From assembly GCA_900553945.1 (NCBI GenBank), contig USFR01000002.1, positions 62,001 to 126,000 on the forward strand: 64,000 bases of DNA, in the 5' to 3' direction. Source of the DNA: an uncultured Clostridium sp. (GTDB taxonomy: Bacteria > Bacillota > Clostridia > TANB77 > CAG-508). The position numbers and the translations under genes are program-made. Below, piece by piece: positions 51,135-59,266 of this stretch. The notes under the pieces are model-generated. The model did not search any database, was not told the DNA's origin, and saw only the letters and a list, made by a program, of their open reading frames with translations. The number at the start of each line of letters is the position of its first letter. Within the stretch, counting starts at the first letter, position 1.

Positions 51135-53300
51135 ATGAATAAGGAGGATTTTAGCGAAGAAGCAGAAAAACTACAAGAGATAATAGCAAAATTCAACGAA
51201 GTAATGGAATATTATAACTTGAGACTTGATGCAATACCTAAAATATACAAAGATAACCCTTTAATGATAGCAAACTTTATAGAATTATATTCCAGAAAAA
51301 TATCTTTAATGAAAAGAACGATTAAGAAGCCATATTTTGCAAGAATAGACTTTGCAAGAGATGGCGAAAAAAATGTCGAAAAGTTGTACATTGGAAAAGT
51401 AGGAGTAATGGACGAAGATAACAACAACATTACAATAGATTGGAGAGCACCAATTTCTTCAATGTACTATGACAGCAACCTTGGAAGGACCTCATACGAA
51501 GCACCAGAAGGAACATGCACAGGCGAAATGCTAGTTAAAAGACAGTATGAAATAGAAGACGGAAAACTACAAAGTTTTCAAGATGTAGATACAGTTTCGA
51601 ATGACGATTTACTTAAACCGTATCTAGAAGCAAGTGTAGATAATAGATTGCGAAATATAGTATCTACAATCCAAGTAGAACAAAATGCAATTATAAGAGA
51701 GCCAATAGCGAAAAATGTAATTGTACAAGGAGTTGCAGGAAGTGGAAAAACAACAGTTGCATTACATAGAATTGCATATTTAGTTTATAATAATCGTGAA
51801 AGGATTAATCCAGAACAATATTTAGTTATAGGACCAAATAAATTTTTTGTAAATTATATTTCTAGTGTATTACCAGACTTAGATGTCGATAATGTCAATC
51901 AATTAACTTATTTAGAATTATGTCAAAAATCAATAAACGAAAAAATCCAATTAATAAACGAAGAAGAAAAATTAATAAAATCAATAACAGATATGGAAAG
52001 CCTTGAATACGAAAGATTTAAAGTATCAATGCGTTTTAAAGAAGCTTTAGACAAATATGTAGAGCAAATAGACAAAAGCATAGTTCCAGATGAAGAACTT
52101 GTTATAAAAGGTTATAGAATTCTACCTCAGGAAATAATTCAAAAAATATATAATTCAATTGGAAACAATATAATTTACAACAGCATAGAAAAGAAAATAG
52201 AACGAGTAAAATTATTATTAGACAAATACATAGAAAAAAATAACGTTAAGTTAGAAAGAATAATTAAAAGACAATATCGCGAAAAAATAGAAGAATTATC
52301 AGAAGAGGAAAAAAGAGAAGAAATATTAAAATTAGAATATGTTGAAAAAGAACTTAAAACGAATTTTAGATCTAGCATAAAAAAATATTTTAGTTTTAAA
52401 ACTAAAGAAATATTAAATTTGTATTATAACTTTTTATGTAATATCACAAAATATGTAGAGATTGAAAAAATAAATGATTGGGAAAATAAATTAAAAAACA
52501 ACATAGCAAATATAAAAAAGAAAAAAGTAGAATTTGAAGATTTAAGCGCTTTGATATATTTGAAAGTAAAAATAGTTGGAACAGAGGAATACGACAATTA
52601 TAGACAAATAGCAATAGATGAAGCACAAGACTATGGTGACTTTAGTTTTTATGCTTTAAAAATATTATTCAGAAGAGCTACATTTAGTATATTTGGAGAT
52701 TTAGCTCAGTCAATATATCAATATAGAGGAATAAGAAATTGGAATGAAGTTCTTAATACAACCTTTGAAGGCGATTGCGAATTGAAGTATCTTTTAAAAA
52801 GCTATAGAACAACCACAGAAATTATGAATTCCGCAAACAATATAACAAAACATATTAATTTAGAAATTGCAAAGCCTGTAATAAGACATGGCGAAAGTGT
52901 AGAATATATAAAATATGAAAAAAATCAAATAGATTTAATAGAAAAAATTATTAAAGAATATATGAAAAAAGCATATGTTTCAATTGCGATAATATGCAAA
53001 AATGATGAAGAAGCTAAAAAGATATATAAGAAATTAAAGGAGAGAAATATAACAGCTACTAATATTGTTGATAATGAAAACAAATATGATGGCGGAATAT
53101 GCGTTATAACAAGCCATTTGGCAAAAGGATTAGAATTTGATGGTGTTATTATTACAGATGCATCTGAAGAAAAATACAGTTCAGAAAAGGCAATAGACAT
53201 GAAATTGTTATATGTTGCAATGACAAGACCTTTACATGAATTAAAAGTATTATATCAAAAAGACATAACTAAACCTCTAAGAGAAGAAGCAAAAAAGTGA
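51135..53300 (+). CDS. HelD/UvrD-like superfamily 1 helicase
   Basis: A 721-aa protein. The N-terminal arm (about 1-120; coiled coil then FARIDFARDG and IDWRAPISSMYYD) is typical of HelD, which inserts between RNA polymerase channels. Walker A GVAGSGKTT is at 199-207. After a long helical insertion (about 270-470) come the SF1 motifs AIDEAQDYG, GDLAQSIYQYRG, TSHLAKGLEFDGVI and VAMTRP. HelD in Bacillus removes stalled RNA polymerase from DNA and recycles it. A general UvrD-type role is the alternative. It stands alone with its own promoter. Confidence 0.88.
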   Translation: MNKEDFSEEAEKLQEIIAKFNEVMEYYNLRLDAIPKIYKDNPLMIANFIELYSRKISLMKRTIKKPYFARIDFARDGEKNVEKLYIGKVGVMDEDNNNITIDWRAPISSMYYDSNLGRTSYEAPEGTCTGEMLVKRQYEIEDGKLQSFQDVDTVSNDDLLKPYLEASVDNRLRNIVSTIQVEQNAIIREPIAKNVIVQGVAGSGKTTVALHRIAYLVYNNRERINPEQYLVIGPNKFFVNYISSVLPDLDVDNVNQLTYLELCQKSINEKIQLINEEEKLIKSITDMESLEYERFKVSMRFKEALDKYVEQIDKSIVPDEELVIKGYRILPQEIIQKIYNSIGNNIIYNSIEKKIERVKLLLDKYIEKNNVKLERIIKRQYREKIEELSEEEKREEILKLEYVEKELKTNFRSSIKKYFSFKTKEILNLYYNFLCNITKYVEIEKINDWENKLKNNIANIKKKKVEFEDLSALIYLKVKIVGTEEYDNYRQIAIDEAQDYGDFSFYALKILFRRATFSIFGDLAQSIYQYRGIRNWNEVLNTTFEGDCELKYLLKSYRTTTEIMNSANNITKHINLEIAKPVIRHGESVEYIKYEKNQIDLIEKIIKEYMKKAYVSIAIICKNDEEAKKIYKKLKERNITATNIVDNENKYDGGICVITSHLAKGLEFDGVIITDASEEKYSSEKAIDMKLLYVAMTRPLHELKVLYQKDITKPLREEAKK

Positions 53301-53305
53301 ACAGC

Positions 53306-53334
53306 TTGCATGTTATGTAAACATGTAGTATAAT
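53306..53334 (+). promoter_or_regulatory. Promoter with a palindrome in the spacer
   Basis: TTGCAT and TATAAT are spaced by 17 bases. CATGTT-ATGTA-AACATG (53309-53325) overlaps the -35 end and the spacer, the usual place for a repressor operator. Confidence 0.6.
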
Positions 53335-53424
53335 AAAGATGTAGCAAAATTGAAAAATCCTTTATGCAACACTTGGTTAAAGAGAAGCAAAAAAGGAATA
53401 GACATCAGATGGAGGTAGAAAATT

Positions 53425-53745
53425 ATGACAAAACAAGAAAACGAACTCATTAGTAGAACACCACGGCTTTACTTTGACACAAGAGTAGGTATTGAGATGA
53501 CGATTGAAAAGGAGCAGTATCCATTGCAGAGAATTTCTAAATTGAGAAAACTGTACAAGGAGTTGCATCCAGAAGAAAAACTCTCAGAGTTTATAGTTGT
53601 AGGACAGTTGTTATTACCTCGTGATGGAGAAGTTTATAAGATTATGGGAGTTATTCCTAATTCTGATAATATCCCTAAAGTGGTAATTGCAGAAGACTTC
53701 CTTAGAATTACAGGAATTCAATCTTATCAAACCTACAGATTGTAA
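53425..53745 (+). CDS. Small protein of unknown function
   Basis: A 106-aa soluble, charged protein with no recognised family (LISRTPRLYFDTRVGIEM; LSEFIVVGQLLLPRDGEV). It has a consensus promoter with an operator-like palindrome, a leader of about 85 bases, TGGAGG before the ATG and a strong terminator. GC and codon choice differ from the flanking AT-rich genes. It is one of three such cassettes in this region. Confidence 0.65.
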   Translation: MTKQENELISRTPRLYFDTRVGIEMTIEKEQYPLQRISKLRKLYKELHPEEKLSEFIVVGQLLLPRDGEVYKIMGVIPNSDNIPKVVIAEDFLRITGIQSYQTYRL

Positions 53746-53775
53746 AAAGTTGTTATAGTCATATGTTACAAACGG

Positions 53776-53803
53776 AAAGGGCTAGGTTTCTAGCCCTTTT
53801 TCC
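53776..53803 (+). terminator. Terminator after the 106-aa gene
   Basis: AAAGGGCTAG / CTAGCCCTTT with loop GTTT is followed by TTCC; the T run is part of the stem end. Confidence 0.8.
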
Positions 53804-53889
53804 TATTAACTTTATGATTTTTCTAAGTAAACTTTTTTTATTTTTTTCATATAATATACAGAATTAATTTTTTAAAGTGGAGGAATAAT

Positions 53890-54939
53890 ATGAAGAGAAT
53901 AAAAAAGGTTTTTATTTTTATAATAATTACATTAATGTTTTTTCAGATTAAATGTCTAGCTCTAACACCAGCCTCAAATGAATTTATTGAAGGAATAGAT
54001 GTAAGTAATTGGCAAGGATACATAAATTATAAAGATGTTAAGAAATCAGGAATAGAAATTGTATATATAAAAGCATCACAAGGAAATGACTATAAAGATC
54101 CATATTTTGAGTTGAATTATGAAAACGCAAAATTAAATGGACTTAGAGTGGGTGTATATCATTATTTGACGGCAAGAAGTATAACGGAAGCGGAGCAACA
54201 AGCGGAATTTTTTGCTTCAATAATTTCGGAAAAAGAAATTGATTGCAAACTTGCAATGGATTTTGAAAATTTTGGAGATTTAACCAAGGAACAAATTAAT
54301 GAAATTTCAGAGGCTTTTATAGCAGAACTTACAAAGTTAACAAAAAAAGAAGTAGTTATATATAGTGATTTATATAATGCGCAAAATATATTTGACTTAT
54401 CAAATTATCCATTATGGATAGCATATTATGAAAATTATAAAAAATTAGAAAATATTGCAACAAATTGGAGAAGTTGGGAAGGACAGCAATATACAGACGT
54501 AGGCAGAATAGACGGAATTAGTGATTACGTTGATAGAAATTTATTTACTCAAGAAATTTTATTAGATGACAATAGTAAAATTGAAAAAGTTGAATCAAGT
54601 CCAGAAAAAAATGTTTCAGAAAGAATAGAATATATAGTAAAAAGAGGAGATACATTATGGACTATTTCGAGAAAATATAATGTTTCAATAAGCGAAATTG
54701 CAAGTTTAAATGAAATTGCTAATCCAAATTTAATTTATCCAAATGAAAAATTAGAAATTATAACCAATTCAAATTTTGAATATGTGTCTGGATTAGGAAA
54801 AGACTTTTACACAGTTAAATCAGAAGATACATTATCAGAATTAGCAATAAGATTTGATACAACAATAGAAAGTCTAGTAAAATTAAATAACATTTCAAAT
54901 CCAAATTTAATTTATGTAGGTCAGCGTCTTAGAATTTAA
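53890..54939 (+). CDS. Secreted GH25 lysozyme with two LysM domains
   Basis: A 349-aa protein with a signal peptide (about 1-25), a GH25 muramidase domain (about 33-215) and two C-terminal LysM domains (about 247-291 and 304-349). Catalytic acidic residues are visible in GIDVSNWQG (Asp37) and AMDFEN (Asp124, Glu126). LysM domains bind glycan chains (RGDTLWTISRKYN; SEDTLSELAIRFD). The enzyme should cleave peptidoglycan between MurNAc and GlcNAc outside the cell, in growth, sporulation or competition. GGAGG lies before the ATG. Confidence 0.95.
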   Translation: MKRIKKVFIFIIITLMFFQIKCLALTPASNEFIEGIDVSNWQGYINYKDVKKSGIEIVYIKASQGNDYKDPYFELNYENAKLNGLRVGVYHYLTARSITEAEQQAEFFASIISEKEIDCKLAMDFENFGDLTKEQINEISEAFIAELTKLTKKEVVIYSDLYNAQNIFDLSNYPLWIAYYENYKKLENIATNWRSWEGQQYTDVGRIDGISDYVDRNLFTQEILLDDNSKIEKVESSPEKNVSERIEYIVKRGDTLWTISRKYNVSISEIASLNEIANPNLIYPNEKLEIITNSNFEYVSGLGKDFYTVKSEDTLSELAIRFDTTIESLVKLNNISNPNLIYVGQRLRI

Positions 54940-54947
54940 AAAAAATG

Positions 54948-54976
54948 TTTACAATGATTTAGATAAAAGATATAAT
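54948..54976 (+). promoter_or_regulatory. Promoter of the C92-like gene
   Basis: TTTACA and TATAAT are spaced by 17 bases, 31 bases before the start codon. Confidence 0.7.
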
Positions 54977-55006
54977 AAAATATGTAAAATTTGAAAGGGG
55001 ATAATT

Positions 55007-55600
55007 ATGCAGAAAGTATACATCGTGCTAACTCATACAGGAACACTATTGTCAAATTTAATTAAAATGTATACAAAAAATGACTATTCACACGTTTCAT
55101 TAGCATTTGATCAGGAATTAAATGAAATGTATTCGTTTGGAAGATTATATACATATAATGCATTTATAGGTGGATTTGTAAGAGAATATTTGAATAAGGG
55201 GACGTTTAAGAGATTTAAAAAAACTATAACATCAGTGTATGAATTAGAAATAACAGATGAACAATATTATAGTATGAAAAGCTTTGTTTTATCAATGTAT
55301 AAAAGGAGAAAAGAATATAAATTTAATTTTGTAGGAGTTTTCTGTGTAATGTTTAACAAAAGAATAAAAAGAAAAAGAGCATTATATTGTGCCGAATTTG
55401 TTAAATATGCATTAAATTCAGGAAATTTAAACGTTAATTATTTGCCAGAAATAATTAAACCAGAAGATTTTAAAAAACTAAAAAATGCAAAATTGATTTA
55501 TAAAGGAAAATTAAGAGAATATAACAATAGAATAAGAGCAATTGAAGCACCTAAGAAAAATATTCCAACCACAATTATTACAACAAAAGCAGCTGTGTAA
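55007..55600 (+). CDS. Permuted papain-like (YiiX/C92-type) enzyme
   Basis: A 197-aa protein resembling the permuted NlpC/P60 group: it begins with the lipid-pocket strand VYIVLTHTGTLLSNLIK, then DYSHVSLAFD with candidate catalytic His29, and later ALYCAEFVKYAL with candidate catalytic Cys128. In this permuted fold the His precedes the Cys. Members are amidases or acyl-modifying enzymes, some acting at membranes. There is no signal peptide. The C-terminal 30 residues are basic. Substrate unknown. Confidence 0.75.
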   Translation: MQKVYIVLTHTGTLLSNLIKMYTKNDYSHVSLAFDQELNEMYSFGRLYTYNAFIGGFVREYLNKGTFKRFKKTITSVYELEITDEQYYSMKSFVLSMYKRRKEYKFNFVGVFCVMFNKRIKRKRALYCAEFVKYALNSGNLNVNYLPEIIKPEDFKKLKNAKLIYKGKLREYNNRIRAIEAPKKNIPTTIITTKAAV

Positions 55601-55658
55601 GATTAAAAAAACTCTTTTTGGATATAATATTACTATATCGCAAAAAGGAGGTTCAAAA

Positions 55659-55826
55659 ATGGATAATAATCAAAAAATAAAATGTACAGTATGTAGTTGT
55701 AAATATAATGGAATAGAGGATTGTAATTGCAAGCTTGAGCAAATAACAATAAAACCATATCCAGATGACAATTCAAGAAATCCAGATGAAACAATATGCT
55801 CAAATTATAAATGTGCACATAAATAA
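55659..55826 (+). CDS. DUF1540 domain protein
   Basis: A 55-aa Cys-rich protein with Cys at 9, 12, 14, 22, 24, 47 and 52. The pattern CTVCSCKYN ... C.C....I.I ... ETIC is that of DUF1540, common in spore-forming Clostridia and probably metal-binding. Function is not established. ATG at 55659 is preceded by AAGGAGG. It lies 58 bases after the C92-like gene and is followed by a terminator. Confidence 0.88.
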   Translation: MDNNQKIKCTVCSCKYNGIEDCNCKLEQITIKPYPDDNSRNPDETICSNYKCAHK

Positions 55827-55852
55827 AGTAACTCTATTATAAGCAGTTTTAA

Positions 55853-55894
55853 AAATAAAAAAGGATTGATTTTTTCAATCCTTTTATTTTTTCT
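55853..55894. terminator. Terminator shared by DUF1540 and the convergent 46-aa gene
   Basis: AAAAGGATTGA pairs with TCAATCCTTTT; AAAATAAAA precedes and ATTTTTT follows. It overlaps the stop of the minus-strand gene. Confidence 0.8.
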
Positions 55895-56024
55895 TAGTTT
55901 CATTAATATTTTCTTTGCGTCTATCTTCTTTTCTGCGATCATTTTTTACTTCAACTTTGTTCTTTCTTCTATCTTTTTTTCTTCTTTCATCGAATAAGTC
56001 TCCATCATGGTTCATTACTATCAT
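55884..56024 (-). CDS. Very small basic protein, unknown function
   Basis: A 46-aa frame begins MIVMNHDGDLFDERRKK; the rest consists almost wholly of Lys, Arg, Asp, Glu and Asn, ending ETKKK. GAGGGG is well placed upstream of the ATG, a TTGCTA/TATACT promoter with 17-base spacing lies further upstream, and a terminator is at its end. These signals argue that it is a real gene. The composition suggests an unstructured or RNA-binding protein. It is divergent from fba. Confidence 0.6.
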   Translation of the reverse strand: MIVMNHDGDLFDERRKKDRRKNKVEVKNDRRKEDRRKENINETKKK

Positions 56025-56066
56025 TTAAAATCACCCCTCATTTGTATTCATAAATCATTCAAAAAA

Positions 56067-56095
56067 AGTATAACATAAGAAATTTAAAATAGCAA
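56067..56095 (-). promoter_or_regulatory. Promoter of the 46-aa gene
   Basis: On the minus strand TTGCTA and TATACT are spaced by 17 bases, ending two bases from the fba promoter. Confidence 0.55.
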
Positions 56096-56096
56096 C

Positions 56097-56125
56097 TTGA
56101 CAGAAATAAATATAAGAAATAAAAT
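56097..56125 (+). promoter_or_regulatory. Promoter of fba
   Basis: TTGACA and TAAAAT are spaced by 17 bases, 33 bases before the fba start; back to back with the minus-strand promoter. Confidence 0.75.
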
Positions 56126-56158
56126 GAATCCAGAAAATAAAGTTAAGGAGGAATAATT

Positions 56159-57088
56159 ATGCCATTAGTAACGACAACAGAAATGTTTGAAAAATCAATG
56201 AAAGGGCACTATGCAATAGGTGCATTTAATATTAATAATATGGAGTTTATCCAAGCAATAACAGAAGCAGCTAATGAAGCAAAATCACCTGTAATATTAC
56301 AAGTATCTTCAAGTGCTATAAAATATGCAGGAATAAATTATTTATTAAAAATGGTTGAAGCTGCCGTAGAGGAGACAGATATTCCAATCGCACTTCATTT
56401 AGACCATGGACCAGATTTTGAAACATGCAAAATGTGTATTGATGCTGGATTTACATCAGTAATGATAGATGGTTCAAAATATGATTTCGAAGAAAATGTT
56501 GCTTTAACAAAAAAAGTTGTAGACTATGCTCATTCAAAAGGAGTAGTTGTTGAGGCTGAATTAGGAAAATTAGCTGGAATCGAAGATGATGTAAACGTTG
56601 CAGAAAATGATGCAATGTATACAGATCCAGATCAAGCTGAAGAATTCGTAAGAAGAACTGGATGCGATTCATTAGCAATCGCTATCGGAACAAGCCATGG
56701 TGCTTACAAATTCAAAGGAGAAGCTAGATTAAGATTTGATATATTAGCAAAAGTTAAAGAAAAATTACCAAATACTCCAATCGTATTACATGGCGCTTCA
56801 TCAGTTATACCAAGACTTGTAGAAATGTGTAATGAAAATGGTGGAAACATTCCTGGTGCAAAAGGATGCCCAAATGAAATGTTAAAACAAGCTGGAGAAA
56901 ACGGAGTTTCAAAAATAAATGTTGATACTGATTTACGTTTAGCAATGACTGCACAAGTTAGAAGAGTATTTAATGAAGATCCTTCTATATTTGATCCTAG
57001 AAAATATTTAGGTGCTGCAAGAGCTGAAATAAAAGAAACAGTTTCTGACAAAATTAACAATGTATTCTGTTCAGCTAACAAAGCTTAA
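56159..57088 (+). CDS. fba: Class II fructose-1,6-bisphosphate aldolase
   Basis: A 309-aa zinc aldolase of glycolysis. The metal and substrate blocks are visible: AFNINNMEFIQA, LHLDHGPDFETC (catalytic Asp and zinc His), GFTSVMIDGSKY, VEAELGKLAG, IGTSHGAYKF (zinc His), IVLHGASSVI (zinc His) and INVDTDLR. It cleaves fructose-1,6-bisphosphate to dihydroxyacetone phosphate and glyceraldehyde-3-phosphate. Length is normal. Single-gene unit with AAGGAGG before the ATG. Confidence 0.97.
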   Translation: MPLVTTTEMFEKSMKGHYAIGAFNINNMEFIQAITEAANEAKSPVILQVSSSAIKYAGINYLLKMVEAAVEETDIPIALHLDHGPDFETCKMCIDAGFTSVMIDGSKYDFEENVALTKKVVDYAHSKGVVVEAELGKLAGIEDDVNVAENDAMYTDPDQAEEFVRRTGCDSLAIAIGTSHGAYKFKGEARLRFDILAKVKEKLPNTPIVLHGASSVIPRLVEMCNENGGNIPGAKGCPNEMLKQAGENGVSKINVDTDLRLAMTAQVRRVFNEDPSIFDPRKYLGAARAEIKETVSDKINNVFCSANKA

Positions 57089-57106
57089 TATAATAAGAAA
57101 AGTAAG

Positions 57107-57135
57107 AAAGAGTGATTTGTATCACTCTTTTTTAT
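57107..57135 (+). terminator. Terminator after fba
   Basis: AAAGAGTGAT-TTGT-ATCACTCTTT is followed by TTTATTA. A near-identical copy terminates smpB on the other strand. Confidence 0.9.
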
Positions 57136-57152
57136 TACTATTTATATTGTTT

Positions 57153-57327
57153 AATACAGTCATACTATAAATTTTTAAATACCTTACTGTCGCAATCTTG
57201 ATGAGCCTCTGTTCTAACGAACAACGGCTCTTTCTAAAGAATAGATTGCTTCAATCGCAGTCACTTCGCTTTGCTTCGTTCCTTTGGTCGCTGCGCGGTA
57301 TTTCAAAATTTATAGTATGACTGTATT
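57153..57327. mobile_element. MITE-like element with 30-bp terminal inverted repeats
   Basis: 57154-57183 and 57297-57326 are reverse complements at 29 of 30 positions (outer end ATACAGTCATACTATAAATT). The interior is clearly richer in GC and itself folds: GCAATC / GATTGC enclosing GAGCC..TGTTC-TAAC-GAACA..GGCTC, and GCAG / CTGC near 57257-57294. There is no reading frame. It sits between convergent terminators. A target duplication is not clear. It could instead be a large bidirectional terminator or a non-autonomous element. Confidence 0.65.
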
Positions 57328-57347
57328 TTACTTTCAAGTGAAGAGAT

Positions 57348-57373
57348 AAAAAAAGAGTGATACAAATCGCTCT
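57348..57373 (-). terminator. Terminator after smpB
   Basis: On the minus strand AGAGCGA / TCACTCT (one G-T pair) around TTTGTA is followed by TTTTTTT. The first stem bases overlap the smpB stop codon. Confidence 0.85.
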
Positions 57374-57815
57374 AAATCATATGTCTTTGAATATAAAGAT
57401 TGTCATCTTTACGTTTTAAATCTTCACGTTTGTCAAATAACTTTTTACCCTTACCAATTCCAATTTGAATTTTAACCTTAGAACCTTTGAAATAAGCAGA
57501 AATAGGAACAAGAGAAACACCTTGTTGTTGAATCTGACCAAAAAGCTTATTAATCTCATGTTTATGAAGCAAAAGTTTTCTAGTTCTAAGCGGATCTTTA
57601 TTATATATATTACCAAACTCATAAGGACTAATATGTATGCCATAAACAAAAGCCTCACCATTTTTAATAATAGCATAGGAGTCCTTTAAATTAATTTTAC
57701 CATTACGAATAGATTTTATTTCTGTACCTGAAAGCTCTATACCAGCTTCAATAGTATCTTTTATTTCATAATTGTGATATGCATTTGGATTTTTTGCAAT
57801 CAATTTTGTTTCCAT
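57372..57815 (-). CDS. smpB: SsrA-binding protein SmpB
   Basis: A 147-aa protein of normal length. It begins KLIAKNPNAYHNYEIKDTIE; family blocks AGIELSGTEIKSIR, NLKDSYAIIKNGEAFVYGIHISPY and the basic tail GKGKKLFDKREDLKRKD are present. SmpB brings tmRNA to stalled ribosomes. The tmRNA gene itself was not recognised in the adjacent sequence. AAAGGA precedes the ATG. Confidence 0.97.
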   Translation of the reverse strand: METKLIAKNPNAYHNYEIKDTIEAGIELSGTEIKSIRNGKINLKDSYAIIKNGEAFVYGIHISPYEFGNIYNKDPLRTRKLLLHKHEINKLFGQIQQQGVSLVPISAYFKGSKVKIQIGIGKGKKLFDKREDLKRKDDNLYIQRHMI

Positions 57816-57845
57816 ACTAATAAATCCTTTCTAGAAATATAAATT

Positions 57846-57874
57846 ATTATACCACAATAAAAAAATGCTAACAA
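57846..57874 (-). promoter_or_regulatory. Promoter of smpB
   Basis: On the minus strand TTGTTA and TATAAT are spaced by 17 bases, 31 bases before the start codon. Confidence 0.65.
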
Positions 57875-58043
57875 TAAAAAGTTTAGTGAAAGTATTTGTG
57901 GATGATACGGGATATTGAAAAAAACGATATTTTTAACATTTGTACTTTTAAGTCTACATATTTATTTGTAAGTAAAATTGAAAAGCAATTTTTTACATTG
58001 CTATTTAATAGAAAGTACAATGAAATTTCTAATTATGTAAAAG

Positions 58044-58105
58044 AAAAGTAGCGCTTAGCGTTCTTCTAAAAAGTAAAAACAATTAGGAAGAACACAAAAC
58101 GCTAC
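58044..58105 (-). terminator. Terminator of the LEA-like protein gene
   Basis: On the minus strand GTAGCG pairs with CGCTAC and GTTCTTC with GAAGAAC inside it, followed by TTTTCTTTT. The loop is large (about 20 bases). Confidence 0.6.
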
Positions 58106-58113
58106 TATAAATA

Positions 58114-58587
58114 TTAATGTTTAGAACTATTATTTGATTGAGCCGCATAATACCAAACAAGTCCAATGATAAGAACTGCAACAACTGCAAGCATAATCCA
58201 CATCCACATTGTAGCATTGTTAGTAGCTGTAGCTGTAACATCTTCAGATGTTGTTCTAGTTGTATTATAATCACCAGTTAGATTTTCTGAAGTTGAATTA
58301 TCTGTATTATTCATTCCATTCATCATACCATTTGTTACATCATTAGTCGCATTTTCAGTACTACTAGTAATATTCTGAGCACCTTCTTTAGCTTTTTGGG
58401 CAGAATCTTTTATAGTTTCACCTGCATCCATAGCTCCATCTTTCATAGTATTTCCAACGTCTTCAGCTGTATTTTTTATATCATTTCCCATGTTTTTCAT
58501 TTCCTCAGCTGCATAAGTAAAAGAGAAAAATGACAAAATAAAAAGAAGAACAATTGAAAAAAGCATAATTTTATTTTTATTTTTCAT
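58114..58587 (-). CDS. Secreted, C-terminally membrane-anchored protein with LEA-like repeats
   Basis: A 157-aa protein with a signal peptide (about 1-25, ending TYAAEE), an amphipathic region (about 26-75) with repeated 11-residue units like NTMKDGAMDAG and DSAQKAKEGAQ as in group 3 LEA proteins, an Asn/Thr-rich stretch (about 76-125) and a C-terminal membrane segment (about 127-147). It is probably a cell-surface or envelope-stress protein; the function is unknown. ATG at 58587 is chosen with GGAGG seven bases upstream; an upstream in-frame start would destroy the signal peptide. Confidence 0.7.
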   Translation of the reverse strand: MKNKNKIMLFSIVLLFILSFFSFTYAAEEMKNMGNDIKNTAEDVGNTMKDGAMDAGETIKDSAQKAKEGAQNITSSTENATNDVTNGMMNGMNNTDNSTSENLTGDYNTTRTTSEDVTATATNNATMWMWIMLAVVAVLIIGLVWYYAAQSNNSSKH

Positions 58588-58622
58588 AGTATACCTCCAT
58601 AAATTTTCAGAATTTATTTTTA

Positions 58623-58651
58623 GTATTAGCAAATAAAATAAAATTATGCAA
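58623..58651 (-). promoter_or_regulatory. Promoter of the LEA-like protein gene
   Basis: On the minus strand TTGCAT and TAATAC are spaced by 17 bases. Confidence 0.5.
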
Positions 58652-58704
58652 AATAAATCAAAATATATAAATAATAAGAAAGCTAGAGAACAGAGTTATC
58701 ACAT

Positions 58705-58731
58705 AAAAAAACAGACATATAAAATGTCTGT
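58705..58731 (-). terminator. Terminator of the Ser/Asn/Thr-rich protein gene
   Basis: On the minus strand ACAGACAT-TTTAT-ATGTCTGT is followed by TTTTTT. Confidence 0.9.
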
Positions 58732-58746
58732 AATATATTTTAAAAA

Positions 58747-59199
58747 TTATCTTTTCATTCTAATTAAAATTGCTATAGATAAGAAAATTAATAAAATTCC
58801 AATTGCAATCATAACAAAAGCTAAAGCATTTGAAATACCTAAATCAGTATTATCAACACCAGAAGTTGTAGTTGAATTAGTAGATGTAGTTGTTGATTTT
58901 GCATTTGTTGAAGTTTGATTAGTTACTCTGTTTCCAGAAGTAGCATTTCTTGATGAAGAATTTTCAGTTACATTTTCCTCATCTGTAGAATTATCAACAT
59001 CATTTGAAACATCATTTGAAACATCATTTTCTGTATCATTAGAAGTATCATTTCTTGAAGAATTATTTGTAGATGAATTAGATGTAGAGTTGTCAGATTC
59101 ATCTTCAATAACTGATGTGTTTGTTGCTGCAAAAACTATATTTCCAACAATTAAAGTTAGTGCAATAAATAAAACTATTATTTTTTTCAAATTAGACAT
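58747..59199 (-). CDS. Secreted low-complexity protein with C-terminal membrane anchor
   Basis: A 150-aa protein with a signal peptide (about 1-25, ending VFAATN), a low-complexity central part made almost only of Ser, Asn, Asp, Thr, Glu and Val (about 26-115, with repeats of DTSNDTENDVSNDV type) and a C-terminal membrane segment followed by RMKR (about 122-150). It shares layout with the LEA-like protein downstream. ATG at 59199 is chosen after AAAGGA; an earlier in-frame start would bury the signal peptide. Function unknown. Confidence 0.7.
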   Translation of the reverse strand: MSNLKKIIVLFIALTLIVGNIVFAATNTSVIEDESDNSTSNSSTNNSSRNDTSNDTENDVSNDVSNDVDNSTDEENVTENSSSRNATSGNRVTNQTSTNAKSTTTSTNSTTTSGVDNTDLGISNALAFVMIAIGILLIFLSIAILIRMKR

Positions 59200-59233
59200 A
59201 ATAATATCAATCCTTTCAAAATTAATATATATA

Positions 59234-59262
59234 ATCATACACAAAAATTATAAAAAAGTCTA
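59234..59262 (-). promoter_or_regulatory. Possible promoter of the low-complexity protein gene
   Basis: On the minus strand TAGACT and TATGAT are spaced by 17 bases. Confidence 0.4.
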
Positions 59263-59266
59263 GTAT

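Noticed and set aside
42688..54000. Direct repeat of the tRNA-Leu 3' end marking the far end of the element
   Set aside because: Looked for but not found by eye; the element boundary remains undefined.
57816..58040. tmRNA (ssrA) next to smpB
   Set aside because: The interval is very AT-rich and lacks an Ala-tRNA-like end or a tag reading frame.
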